Assembly: GCF_024808255.1 (NCBI RefSeq)
Contig: NZ_JANTYS010000033.1
Span: 1-64,000, forward strand
Length of the DNA: 64,000 nucleotides
Direction of reading: 5' to 3'
From: Mucilaginibacter dorajii
GTDB taxonomy: Bacteria; Bacteroidota; Bacteroidia; Sphingobacteriales; Sphingobacteriaceae
Position numbers and translations under genes: made by a program. Below are positions 35,541 to 42,674 of the stretch, in pieces; the first letter of the stretch is position 1; each line of letters starts with the position of its first letter. The notes under the pieces were generated by a model that saw nothing but the letters and a program-made list of their open reading frames with translations, was not told the DNA's origin and made no database searches.

Positions 35541-36392
35541 TTATAAATTGGCTTTTGCCTCGTTATAAGCTAACGATGACGACAGTTTACGATAAGCCTC
35601 TGTCTGCCCTTTAAGTGTTTCAATCACTTGTTCAACAGTATCAACAGCATCTGCACCCGCTAAGAATCTTTTAGGCGGATTTGACTGATCAATAACATTT
35701 AACAAAGCCTGTGCAAGCTTTGCCGGATCACCACCTTGTTGTCCGTTGGCACCCTTCCAAAATTCTAATTGCTGTTTTCTGCCTTCTTCATAATCGTCAA
35801 TTTCTTTTGTGCTGTATTGGGTTGATTCTTCCGTCAATAATTCGGTACGGAAAAAGCCAGGGTTAACGATCGTAGTTGAGATTCCGAATTGTTCGACTTC
35901 TGTTTGAAGCGATTCCATCCAGCCTTCAATGCCGAATTTTGAAGCCGCATAAGCCGAACAAAAAGTATAACCTGTTAAGCCCGCGGTAGATGATATCGTT
36001 ACGATATGGCCTGAGCGCTGTTTACGCATGACAGGTAAAACCGCTTTGGTAACTTTCATAGGGCCGAATAAGCTTGTTGCAAGTTGACCTTCTATTTCTT
36101 CCATAGAAAGCTCTTCAAAATATCCTGCATTGAAGTTTGCAGCGTTATTAACTAACACATCTATTTTACCAAACCTTTCTACGCCTGCATGAACAGCCGC
36201 TTCGGCATCTGCAATGTTAGTAATATCAAGCTTTACCACTAATAGGTTTTCATGATTGCCAAGAGCCTTTAATACATTGCTTGGCTTACGTCCGGTAGCA
36301 ATGACCTGATGTCCGGCATTAAGTACTGCTTTTGTTATATCTACGCCCATGCCGCGTCCCGCGCCTGTAATGAGCCATACTTTGTTTGTCAT
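35541..36392 (-). CDS. SDR family NAD(P)-dependent oxidoreductase
   Basis: This 283-residue classical short-chain dehydrogenase has cofactor loop TGAGRGMG (residues 9-16), NNAAN motif near 85, the Ser in VTISSTAG and YAASK catalytic pair near 150. The Arg in ATGRKPSN at the end of the second strand suggests NADP(H) preference. It resembles the group of oxidoreductases often found with aldo-keto reductases. It is the last gene of an AraC-AKR-SDR run, 9 bases after the AKR stop. The substrate is unknown. Confidence 0.9.
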   Translation of the reverse strand: MTNKVWLITGAGRGMGVDITKAVLNAGHQVIATGRKPSNVLKALGNHENLLVVKLDITNIADAEAAVHAGVERFGKIDVLVNNAANFNAGYFEELSMEEIEGQLATSLFGPMKVTKAVLPVMRKQRSGHIVTISSTAGLTGYTFCSAYAASKFGIEGWMESLQTEVEQFGISTTIVNPGFFRTELLTEESTQYSTKEIDDYEEGRKQQLEFWKGANGQQGGDPAKLAQALLNVIDQSNPPKRFLAGADAVDTVEQVIETLKGQTEAYRKLSSSLAYNEAKANL

Positions 36393-36401
36393 AATTTTAG
36401 T

Positions 36402-37517
36402 TTAAATTGTATAGTCGATGGAACTCATATGTGCTTGACCCATCCGGTCGCCAAATACTGGGTATTTCGAAAGACAAGTTTCGATTTCCTGAACATCTGC
36501 GTTGGTAAGGTGAAGGTTCTGTGCGCCCAAATTCTCTAACAAATGTGTTTGAGTACGTGTGCCAGGTATCGGAACAATGTTTGGGCTTTTTGCCATTAAC
36601 CATGCGAGTGAAATTTGCGAAGGCGTAGCGTTCTTTTTGGCAGCATAACCTTTAAGCCAGTCAATAATAGGCATGTTCAGCGGCAAAAATTCTTTGGAGA
36701 AACGGGGAAATCCAGCTCTGAAATCTGATTTCTCATCAAACTTTGTGTTGATATCGTACTTGCCCGTTAAAAAACCTGCACCCACAGGCGACCAGGGTAC
36801 AAACCCAATGCCCAGTTCGTTGCAGGTATTCAAAACTCCGTTTAATTCTACATTGCGTGTCCATAAAGAATATTCAGACTGGACGGCTGATACCGGCTGA
36901 ACCGCATGTGCGCGGCGAATGGTTTTAGCACTCGCCTCTGAAAGGCCGAAATGCAGGACTTTTCCTTGCCGGATCAGTTCATTGATCGTGCCGGCCACTT
37001 CTTCAATGGGCACATTCGGATCAACCCGGTGCTGATAGTATAAGTCGATACGGTCTGTCCGCAGCCGTTTTAAAGATTCCTCAACAACTCTTTTGATCCG
37101 TTCCGGACGGCTATCCAGGCCGACCGTGCCATCGATAGCAAACCCGAATTTGGTGGCGATCTTTACCTGGTCACGAAACGGCTGTAACGCTTCACCAACT
37201 AATTCTTCGTCTATGTAAGGGCCGTACACTTCAGCTGTATCATAAAATGTAACACCGTTTTCAAATGCTTTACGTATGGTGGCAATAGATTGCTGGCGGT
37301 CGGCCGGCGGATTATAATTGCCGGCCATATTCATACATCCGAGTCCGATCTCGGATACTTCTAAAGTACCCAGTTTTCTTGTTCTCATTTTGTTTTCTCC
37401 TTTTATCAATTTTTCAGCGCCGGCAGACCACAAAGGAGCAGTCATCAATCCAACACTGGCTAAAGTTGTTAGTGTCAAAAAGTCGCGACGGTTAATTGCC
37501 TGCATGTCGTTATTCAT
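36402..37517 (-). CDS. Aldo/keto reductase with twin-arginine-like N-terminus
   Basis: This 371-residue protein belongs to the AKR superfamily as a (beta/alpha)8 reductase. The catalytic tetrad is visible: Asp and Tyr in FYDTAEVYGPY, Lys in IATKFGF, and His in LYYQHRVDP. The N-terminal extension AINRRDFLTLTTLASVGLM looks like a Tat signal, which would place the enzyme, folded with its NADP(H), in the periplasm. Tat-leader AKRs of this kind are common in Bacteroidota. Alternatively translation could begin at MRTRKLGTLEVSEIG, giving a cytosolic enzyme. It lies 63 bases after the AraC gene. Confidence 0.9.
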   Translation of the reverse strand: MNNDMQAINRRDFLTLTTLASVGLMTAPLWSAGAEKLIKGENKMRTRKLGTLEVSEIGLGCMNMAGNYNPPADRQQSIATIRKAFENGVTFYDTAEVYGPYIDEELVGEALQPFRDQVKIATKFGFAIDGTVGLDSRPERIKRVVEESLKRLRTDRIDLYYQHRVDPNVPIEEVAGTINELIRQGKVLHFGLSEASAKTIRRAHAVQPVSAVQSEYSLWTRNVELNGVLNTCNELGIGFVPWSPVGAGFLTGKYDINTKFDEKSDFRAGFPRFSKEFLPLNMPIIDWLKGYAAKKNATPSQISLAWLMAKSPNIVPIPGTRTQTHLLENLGAQNLHLTNADVQEIETCLSKYPVFGDRMGQAHMSSIDYTI

Positions 37518-37580
37518 CAGACAAAGGTCTCCATAACTATGCTACTGCAATAAAGGAAAACAAAGAAAAAATTATGATTT

Positions 37581-38489
37581 TCAAAGATTGGCGGTCCGTA
37601 TTGATTTTGGAACTGTCCCGGTTCTTTTTTTGAAGAAGTTATTAAAATAGGTGGGGTATTCAAATCCCAGGGCATAGGCGATCTCGGAGATATTCCAGTC
37701 TGTATGCATAAGCAATGCCTTCGCTTCACTTATGATACGTTCGCCAATATGGGTGGTAGTTGATTTACCGGTAATCTCCTTCACCGCACTATTCAGATAA
37801 TTGATGTGAACCGATAAATAAGCGGCATAGTCTTGTGCACTTTTTAAGCCTAACGGCCGGTTGGCGTTTTCTATGGGAAACTGTCGTTCCAGCAATTCTA
37901 AAAATACAGATGTTATGCGCGCCGAGGCATTGCTATATTTGAAATTATTCTCTGAGGGCTGGATCTTTAAGGCCTCGTGGATCAATAGGCTGATGTAGTT
38001 GCGGATCATCTCATCCTTGTAGGTATATTCGGTATCCTGTTCCGCTAACATTTTCTGAAACAGTTGGGTAAAAGCATCAGCCTGGGCTTTATTCAAATTG
38101 AAAATTGGGTTACCGCCGATCTTAAATAAAGGTGATTGCAGTAAACTTTCAGACCGCTCGTTGGGCTTTAAAAAGTCTCCTGAAAACAGGCAGGTATAAC
38201 CGTTGTGTGCTTCAGAAATTGCATCGCAAGAGTAAGGAATATGGGGATTGCCAAAGAATACAAATATATCATCCGTTTCAAAACTCCTTTCAGCATAGTG
38301 GAAAACGAAGTTACCGAAAGTGATATTGATCTTATAAAAATCTTTGCGGCTATAACTATGTCCGGCCGAGTTACTGTCGGTTTTATATACTTTAAAGCCT
38401 TTTAATTTTAGTTCAGCATTAAAGTCTGAGCCGCTGTCTGTCACCTGTTTCTCCACTTTGCAAAAGTAAGAAAAACAAAGATAATTCAT
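37581..38489 (-). CDS. AraC family transcriptional regulator
   Basis: This protein of 302 residues is counted from ATG at 38489 (MNYLCFSYFCKVEKQ). The frame stays open to 38597, but those 36 extra codons lie in repeat copy C and are not gene-like. The N-terminal cupin-like part (about 20-150) includes HSYSRKDFYKIN. The C-terminal double helix-turn-helix (about 200-300) has LKSAQDYAAYLSVHINYLN and the classic ISEIAYALGFEYPTYFNNFFKKRTG. It is the first gene of a run with the AKR and SDR and probably controls them in response to an aldehyde or similar compound. Confidence 0.92.
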   Translation of the reverse strand: MNYLCFSYFCKVEKQVTDSGSDFNAELKLKGFKVYKTDSNSAGHSYSRKDFYKINITFGNFVFHYAERSFETDDIFVFFGNPHIPYSCDAISEAHNGYTCLFSGDFLKPNERSESLLQSPLFKIGGNPIFNLNKAQADAFTQLFQKMLAEQDTEYTYKDEMIRNYISLLIHEALKIQPSENNFKYSNASARITSVFLELLERQFPIENANRPLGLKSAQDYAAYLSVHINYLNSAVKEITGKSTTTHIGERIISEAKALLMHTDWNISEIAYALGFEYPTYFNNFFKKRTGTVPKSIRTANL

Positions 38490-38525
38490 CAATCTAACTT
38501 TTGTTGTCCCGGCAGTAAAAGTTTT

Positions 38526-38612
38526 GCCCGTTGTTGGTGTTGTCACCAATAACTTTTCCGGCGCTATCTTAGCTAAGGAATATTGATGTAGTTCCAAAAA
38601 AGCAGGCAGCAG
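38526..38612. repeat. Inverted-end element, copy C (right half missing)
   Basis: The left end (38526-38549) and interior up to CAAAAAAGCAGGCAG match copies A and B in the same orientation. The match ends near 38612, where unrelated, GC-rich hairpin DNA begins. The right inverted end is absent. The copy was probably interrupted or truncated by that sequence. Confidence 0.8.
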
Positions 38613-38645
38613 CCACTCGTGGCTTTGCTATTTACATTCGAGTTC

Positions 38646-38743
38646 CCTCAGGGGGCTCCTGGAAAAGGGACCCTGAGGCTTCGAATACCGTTATCATAAT
38701 GCGAGCCGCTTAGCAGGCGGGCGCAGTGGCCCTTTTCCAGGAG
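38646..38743. other. GC-rich interleaved hairpins, possible structured RNA or recombination site
   Basis: CCTCAGGG (38646-38653) pairs with CCCTGAGG (38671-38678). The 17-base loop between them contains CTCCTGGAAAAGGG (38656-38669), which pairs perfectly over 14 bases with 38730-38743. The two pairings interleave, so they form either a pseudoknot or alternative folds. The stretch is GC-rich in an AT-rich gap and abuts repeat copy C. No protein-coding frame is convincing. Confidence 0.5.
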
Positions 38744-38888
38744 ACCCTGTGCGGACGAAATCCTCAGTTGGAGAAGATCCATTTGAAGACCTTTCACTGT
38801 TGATTTTCTGCCGGTGCTTAAAGGGATAATGGCGAATAAAAGGGAAATACCGGATTAAGGAACACTAAATTTTTTGAATTTAATCGTC

Positions 38889-38896
38889 TATTTTTG
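38889..38896 (+). promoter_or_regulatory. -7 box upstream of the MarR gene
   Basis: TATTTTTG matches the Bacteroidota -7 consensus TAnnTTTG exactly and lies 49 bases before the MarR start. A TTTTTG at 38871-38876 is closer than the normal -33 spacing, so the upstream box is uncertain. A MarR regulator binding here could control itself. Confidence 0.45.
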
Positions 38897-38945
38897 TAAC
38901 GTACGGTAATCGTTTAAAATTTTAAAGTTCAGTTAAAAAATCAAT

Positions 38946-39383
38946 ATGATAGTAGAAGCGGGAAATGCGGAAAAGTTCATATCCGTCATGTTCAACTTGA
39001 ATAGTGCGATAAAAAGTGAGTCCGAGTATTGTTGCAAGATATGTGGTGATCTCAATGAAAAAGAATTATTCATTATCGCGTTTATCGGGGAAAAAAGGAG
39101 TGTCAAAATGAGTGATATAGCTGATTATTTACAAGCGCCCCTGAGTACATTGACCACCATTGTTGATAAGCTCGTCACCAATAAATTCCTTTTACGGTAT
39201 AATTCTAATGACGACCGGCGTGTCGTAAAAGTTGAACTTGACCGGAAAGGAAAAGACTCTTATAAAGAATTCAAAAACAGGAGAGAAATCATGGCAAAAA
39301 AGGTATTAGGCCATTTAAGCGAAGCGGAGCAGGTAACACTTATTGCTAATCTCGCCCAACTCGTTGCTTCAATGCGGTTGTAA
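38946..39383 (+). CDS. MarR family transcriptional regulator
   Basis: This 145-residue dimeric winged-helix regulator has the recognition region KMSDIADYLQAPLSTLTTIV (about 54-73) and the wing NSNDDRRVVKVELDRKG (about 86-102), with long helices at both ends for dimerisation. Cys28 and Cys31 (EYCCKICGD region) near the N-terminus could be redox-sensitive, as in some MarR proteins that respond to quinones or hypochlorite; that is a suggestion only. It is the first gene of a same-strand series with a SnoaL-like protein and two reductases. Confidence 0.9.
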   Translation: MIVEAGNAEKFISVMFNLNSAIKSESEYCCKICGDLNEKELFIIAFIGEKRSVKMSDIADYLQAPLSTLTTIVDKLVTNKFLLRYNSNDDRRVVKVELDRKGKDSYKEFKNRREIMAKKVLGHLSEAEQVTLIANLAQLVASMRL

Positions 39384-39619
39384 ATTTTTTTGTTTATTTA
39401 TTTCGGCAACGGTAATATTTTAATTTCGTAATAAAAGATGACATATACAGATTTACTACAGATCCCGTAAACGAGAAATATACTTATTCGGCTACCAATG
39501 TCATTTGAATTTAAAAATACGATTTTCGTTGATTATTTACTTCGATAATAGTACTATTGCATAATCGAATTAATAATTCAATGTCAGTTATCTATTAATC
39601 ACAACTAAAAAGAGAGAAA

Positions 39620-40117
39620 ATGAAAACACTAAAAATTACAATACTCGCCATGTTTATGGCAGCAACTAATTTAGTATGTGCACAAGGACTTCAATCTAAA
39701 ACCGCAGTAAACAAATCAACAATGGAAAAAAACAAAGAAGTAGTAGTCAGATTCAACAAGGCGTATTGGGAATCTGGAAATGTAGAAATCGTCAAAGAAT
39801 TCTTGGCAGATAATTATGTAAATCATTTTGCGCCACCCAATGGACCCAATGATGCGAGTCTAATGGTTCAATTCATAACTGGCTTTAGAAAAGGGTTTTC
39901 AGATGTTACCATTGAATTTCACGAAGTGTTAGGCGAAGGAGATAAAGTGTCTTTGATAAAGACAATAACTGCAACTCATACGGGTGATTTTATGGGAAAA
40001 GCAGCGACGGGAAAAAAAGTAGTAATAAATATAGTTGAAATTGACACGTTGAAAGATGGCAAAATAACAGACACGTGGGCTTTAAGCAATTTTCCACAGG
40101 TAATTCAGGCACTTTAA
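39620..40117 (+). CDS. Secreted SnoaL-like (ester cyclase family) protein
   Basis: This 165-residue protein has a signal peptide of about 21 residues (ending LVCAQG). The remaining 130 residues fit the NTF2-like SnoaL/ester-cyclase fold: VVVRFNKAYWESGNVEIVKEFLADNYVNHFAPP, then FRKGFSDVTIEFHEVLGEGD, then TGDFMGKAATGKKV. In polyketide pathways SnoaL closes a ring, while most bacterial relatives have no known substrate. The gap of 236 bases before it is AT-rich and otherwise empty. The reductase 68 bases downstream may be co-transcribed. Confidence 0.85.
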   Translation: MKTLKITILAMFMAATNLVCAQGLQSKTAVNKSTMEKNKEVVVRFNKAYWESGNVEIVKEFLADNYVNHFAPPNGPNDASLMVQFITGFRKGFSDVTIEFHEVLGEGDKVSLIKTITATHTGDFMGKAATGKKVVINIVEIDTLKDGKITDTWALSNFPQVIQAL

Positions 40118-40185
40118 ACTAATAGAGGGCGGAAAAAATAATACTTATGAAGAACAACAATTAGTAACCTAAAAAGATAGAAAAA

Positions 40186-41112
40186 ATGAACGAAAGTATA
40201 TTAATAACCGGAGCAAATGCTGGGCTTGGGAAAGAGACTGCCCGACAGTTGGCATTGAAAAAAGAAACAAAAAAGGTGATTCTTTTCTGTAGAAACCAGG
40301 TGAAAGCCGAAGCAGCAAAAAAGGACCTTGAGAAGCAAACGGGAAAAAGGATTTTTGAAATTGTAATTGGGGATGTTTCGGATGCCAATTCTGTGAGAAA
40401 TGCAGTAGAAAAAATAAAGGAACCTATTGATGCAGTAATTTTAAATGCGGGTGGAGTAATTGGCAAAACGGCTGCGAAAATTACGCCTTCTGGTATGAAT
40501 GTATTAGCTGCTACTAATATTTTAGGTAATGTAATCTTAGTGGAAGAATTAATAAAACGTGATTTGTTAAAAAAAGCAGTACTATCAGTAAGTGCGGAAG
40601 CTGTACCGGGAGTAAAGATGCTCGGAATGAAACCGGTTGCCATGAAGACTTCTTCTGTAGGCGAGTTTGCTGCTGTTCTTGATGGATCATATTTTGGTGA
40701 TAAGTTCGAAGCAATTCAAGCATACGGATATGTCAAATATGCAGCAACCATGTGGACCTTATCAATGGCAAGAAAATATCCTGACCTCAAATTTGTTGTT
40801 ATGAGTCCCGGGAATACGGGGGGAACTAATGCACCAGATAGTTTGCCCCCGGCAATGAAATTTATGTTGAAGTATTTGATGATGCCTATTGTATTTCCAT
40901 TGATTGGAGGAATGGTGCATACGTTAGAAGTAGGTGCCAGGCGCTTTGTAGATGGCGTTTCGGATGAGAGATATAAGAGTGGCGTTTTTTATGCAAGTAA
41001 AGAGGGTAAATTATCAGGGGACGTGGTTGACCAAAGCACTTTTTACACTGATCTGAAAAATACTTCATTTCAGGGTAATGCCGATGAAGCAATTCACCGT
41101 TTCATAAAATAG
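40186..41112 (+). CDS. SDR family oxidoreductase (retinol-dehydrogenase-like)
   Basis: This 308-residue atypically long short-chain dehydrogenase has cofactor loop TGANAGLGKE (about 7-16), LFCRNQVKAEAAKK marking the NADP-binding second strand, LNAGG near 88, catalytic Ser in VLSVSAE near 133 and YGYVK near 182. The C-terminal extension with MMPIVFPLIGGMVHTLEVGARR resembles WW-domain oxidoreductase or retinol-dehydrogenase-like members. Codon use is AT-rich, like its neighbours. The substrate is unknown; a role beside the MarR regulator in aldehyde or quinone stress is possible. Confidence 0.87.
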   Translation: MNESILITGANAGLGKETARQLALKKETKKVILFCRNQVKAEAAKKDLEKQTGKRIFEIVIGDVSDANSVRNAVEKIKEPIDAVILNAGGVIGKTAAKITPSGMNVLAATNILGNVILVEELIKRDLLKKAVLSVSAEAVPGVKMLGMKPVAMKTSSVGEFAAVLDGSYFGDKFEAIQAYGYVKYAATMWTLSMARKYPDLKFVVMSPGNTGGTNAPDSLPPAMKFMLKYLMMPIVFPLIGGMVHTLEVGARRFVDGVSDERYKSGVFYASKEGKLSGDVVDQSTFYTDLKNTSFQGNADEAIHRFIK

Positions 41113-41229
41113 GTTTGAGAAGCATCACATAAATGAGACTCCAGAACAATCATAGTAATGAATAAGCGGCAGTTATTATAGGATTGGATAGTAGTTTATT
41201 ATGCTTAAAACAGGTAGAAATTAGAAAAA

Positions 41230-41985
41230 ATGAAAAAACACGAAAACAAAGTCGCAGTCATCACAGGAGGAAATAGTGGTATTGGCTATGGAATAGCCAG
41301 CGAATTAATTGCCGAAGGCGCAAAGGTTGTGATTACAGGTAGAAGTCAAAAGGCTGTTGAGAAGGCTAAAAAAACATTAGGCGCTGACGCTACAGGTATT
41401 GTCGCAAATCAATCAAGTCTCACAGACTTAAGCGAATTGGCAGAAAAAGTAAAAAAACAATTTGGGCACGTTGATACCCTGGTAATTAATGCCGGCATCA
41501 TGCATATGTTACCTATTGAAGGGGTAAGTGAGGAGCAGTTCGACGAAACAATGGATATAAATTTCAAGGGTGGTTTTTTTACTTTGCAGAAATTTTTACC
41601 ACTATTAGAAAGTGGTTCTTCCGTAATTTTTATTTTGGCGCTCAGTGCTACCCAGGGAACGCAAAACAGGTCGGTATACAGTTCCAGTAAAGCGGCTCTA
41701 AAATCATTAGCAAGGGTAGCAGCCATTGAATTAGCCCCTAAGGGCATCCGTGTGAATGCCATTTCTCCGGGGCCGTTTAGTACGCCGATATTTGAAAAAA
41801 GCGGTGCCCCCGCTGAAGCACTTTCCAAGTTTGCGGATACAATAGCCCAAAAAGTATTATTAAAAAGATACGGACAACCTAATGAAGTTGGGAAGCTGGT
41901 ATCTTTTCTTTCGTCTGAAGATGCTTCCTTTATCACCGGAAGTGATTATGTTATCGACGGAGGGATGTCAATAAACTTCAGTTAA
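41230..41985 (+). CDS. SDR family oxidoreductase (FabG-like)
   Basis: This 251-residue classical short-chain dehydrogenase has TGGNSGIG (12-19), Arg in TGRSQKAV (NADP preference), VINAGIM near 90, Ser in ILALSAT and YSSSK near 155, and the C-terminal FITGSDYVIDGGMS. Length and motifs fit the FabG-like group; proteins of this kind are common with MarR-, TetR- or HxlR-type regulators. It follows the previous SDR by 117 bases on the same strand. Nothing in the sequence sets the substrate. Confidence 0.92.
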   Translation: MKKHENKVAVITGGNSGIGYGIASELIAEGAKVVITGRSQKAVEKAKKTLGADATGIVANQSSLTDLSELAEKVKKQFGHVDTLVINAGIMHMLPIEGVSEEQFDETMDINFKGGFFTLQKFLPLLESGSSVIFILALSATQGTQNRSVYSSSKAALKSLARVAAIELAPKGIRVNAISPGPFSTPIFEKSGAPAEALSKFADTIAQKVLLKRYGQPNEVGKLVSFLSSEDASFITGSDYVIDGGMSINFS

Positions 41986-42084
41986 CAAAGCTTGAGATAT
42001 CTAACAATTACTGGGTGATCATTTACAAGGCTAAGGTAAACTTGCGTGGTTCTGCAAAAAAAACTGGAATTAAATTAAAAAAAG

Positions 42085-42369
42085 ATGAAAGAAAGCGGAT
42101 TCAAGAAAATTGTTTACAACTGTAAAAAGGCGACGTTTTTGATTGAAAAAAAACAAATCGGCAACCTAAGTATGCGTGAGAAACTGGAGTTGAAGATACA
42201 TCTGGCAGGTTGCTCAGTGTGTCGGATTTTTGTGTATCAAAATATAGTGATTAATAAATTGGTTTATAATCTGTTCAATGAGCCGCAGGTCACAAAGGGT
42301 TTTAAACTTGACGACGATTTTAAAAAGAAAATGCAGGTTCAAATTATGGAGAAACTTGAAGAAAACTAA
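42085..42369 (+). CDS. Small anti-sigma-factor-like zinc-finger protein
   Basis: This 94-residue cytosolic protein resembles short zf-HC2/ZAS-type anti-sigma modules: CKKATFLIEKKQ (Cys13) and then LKIHLAGCSVCRIF, giving the His-x3-Cys-x2-Cys zinc site (about 39-46). The helical tail has no membrane segment. In Bacteroidota such proteins usually follow an ECF sigma factor gene, but no sigma gene is present here, so this one is an orphan or works with a partner elsewhere. It is the last gene before the tRNA-like repeat at 42411. Confidence 0.75.
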   Translation: MKESGFKKIVYNCKKATFLIEKKQIGNLSMREKLELKIHLAGCSVCRIFVYQNIVINKLVYNLFNEPQVTKGFKLDDDFKKKMQVQIMEKLEEN

Positions 42370-42410
42370 GTGTCAAATTTAGATGTTTTTTAGAAACCCC
42401 TGTTGTCATA

Positions 42411-42448
42411 AATAGTACCCAACGTCAGAGTCGAACCTATGCGCTTTT
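42411..42448 (-). other. Second tRNA-3'-end-like remnant
   Basis: This is a diverged direct copy of the sequence at 35275. Both share GTAC, then CGTC, then GAGTCGAACC and a T-run in the same order and orientation. The T-stem no longer pairs, so this is not a tRNA. The 305-base gap before the GH2 gene contains nothing else I can identify. Confidence 0.45.
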
Positions 42449-42674
42449 CACGCAATCTATGCCCGAAATAACGAGGGATCAAATAATCTGTAGAAACCAT
42501 GGGAGAACACATGGCAAACCAACAGTGCCTGTCTCCAATATAAAATTCAACTATTCCAAACCCACCCAATTGAATAGTCCATCCCTTTTATAAGTTTATC
42601 CATTTTTTGAAATGCGGCTGCCAAATACATTTGCCTGCCAACAAAATCATTCCCAGTTAATTTAAAACCATCAC

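Noticed and set aside
38490..38597. 36-codon N-terminal extension of the AraC protein
   Set aside because: It is encoded by element copy C and lacks family similarity; ATG at 38489 gives a normal-length protein.
41409..41936. 175-codon minus-strand frame opposite the second SDR of the MarR module
   Set aside because: It is antisense to a complete FabG-like SDR and has no recognisable domain or signal.
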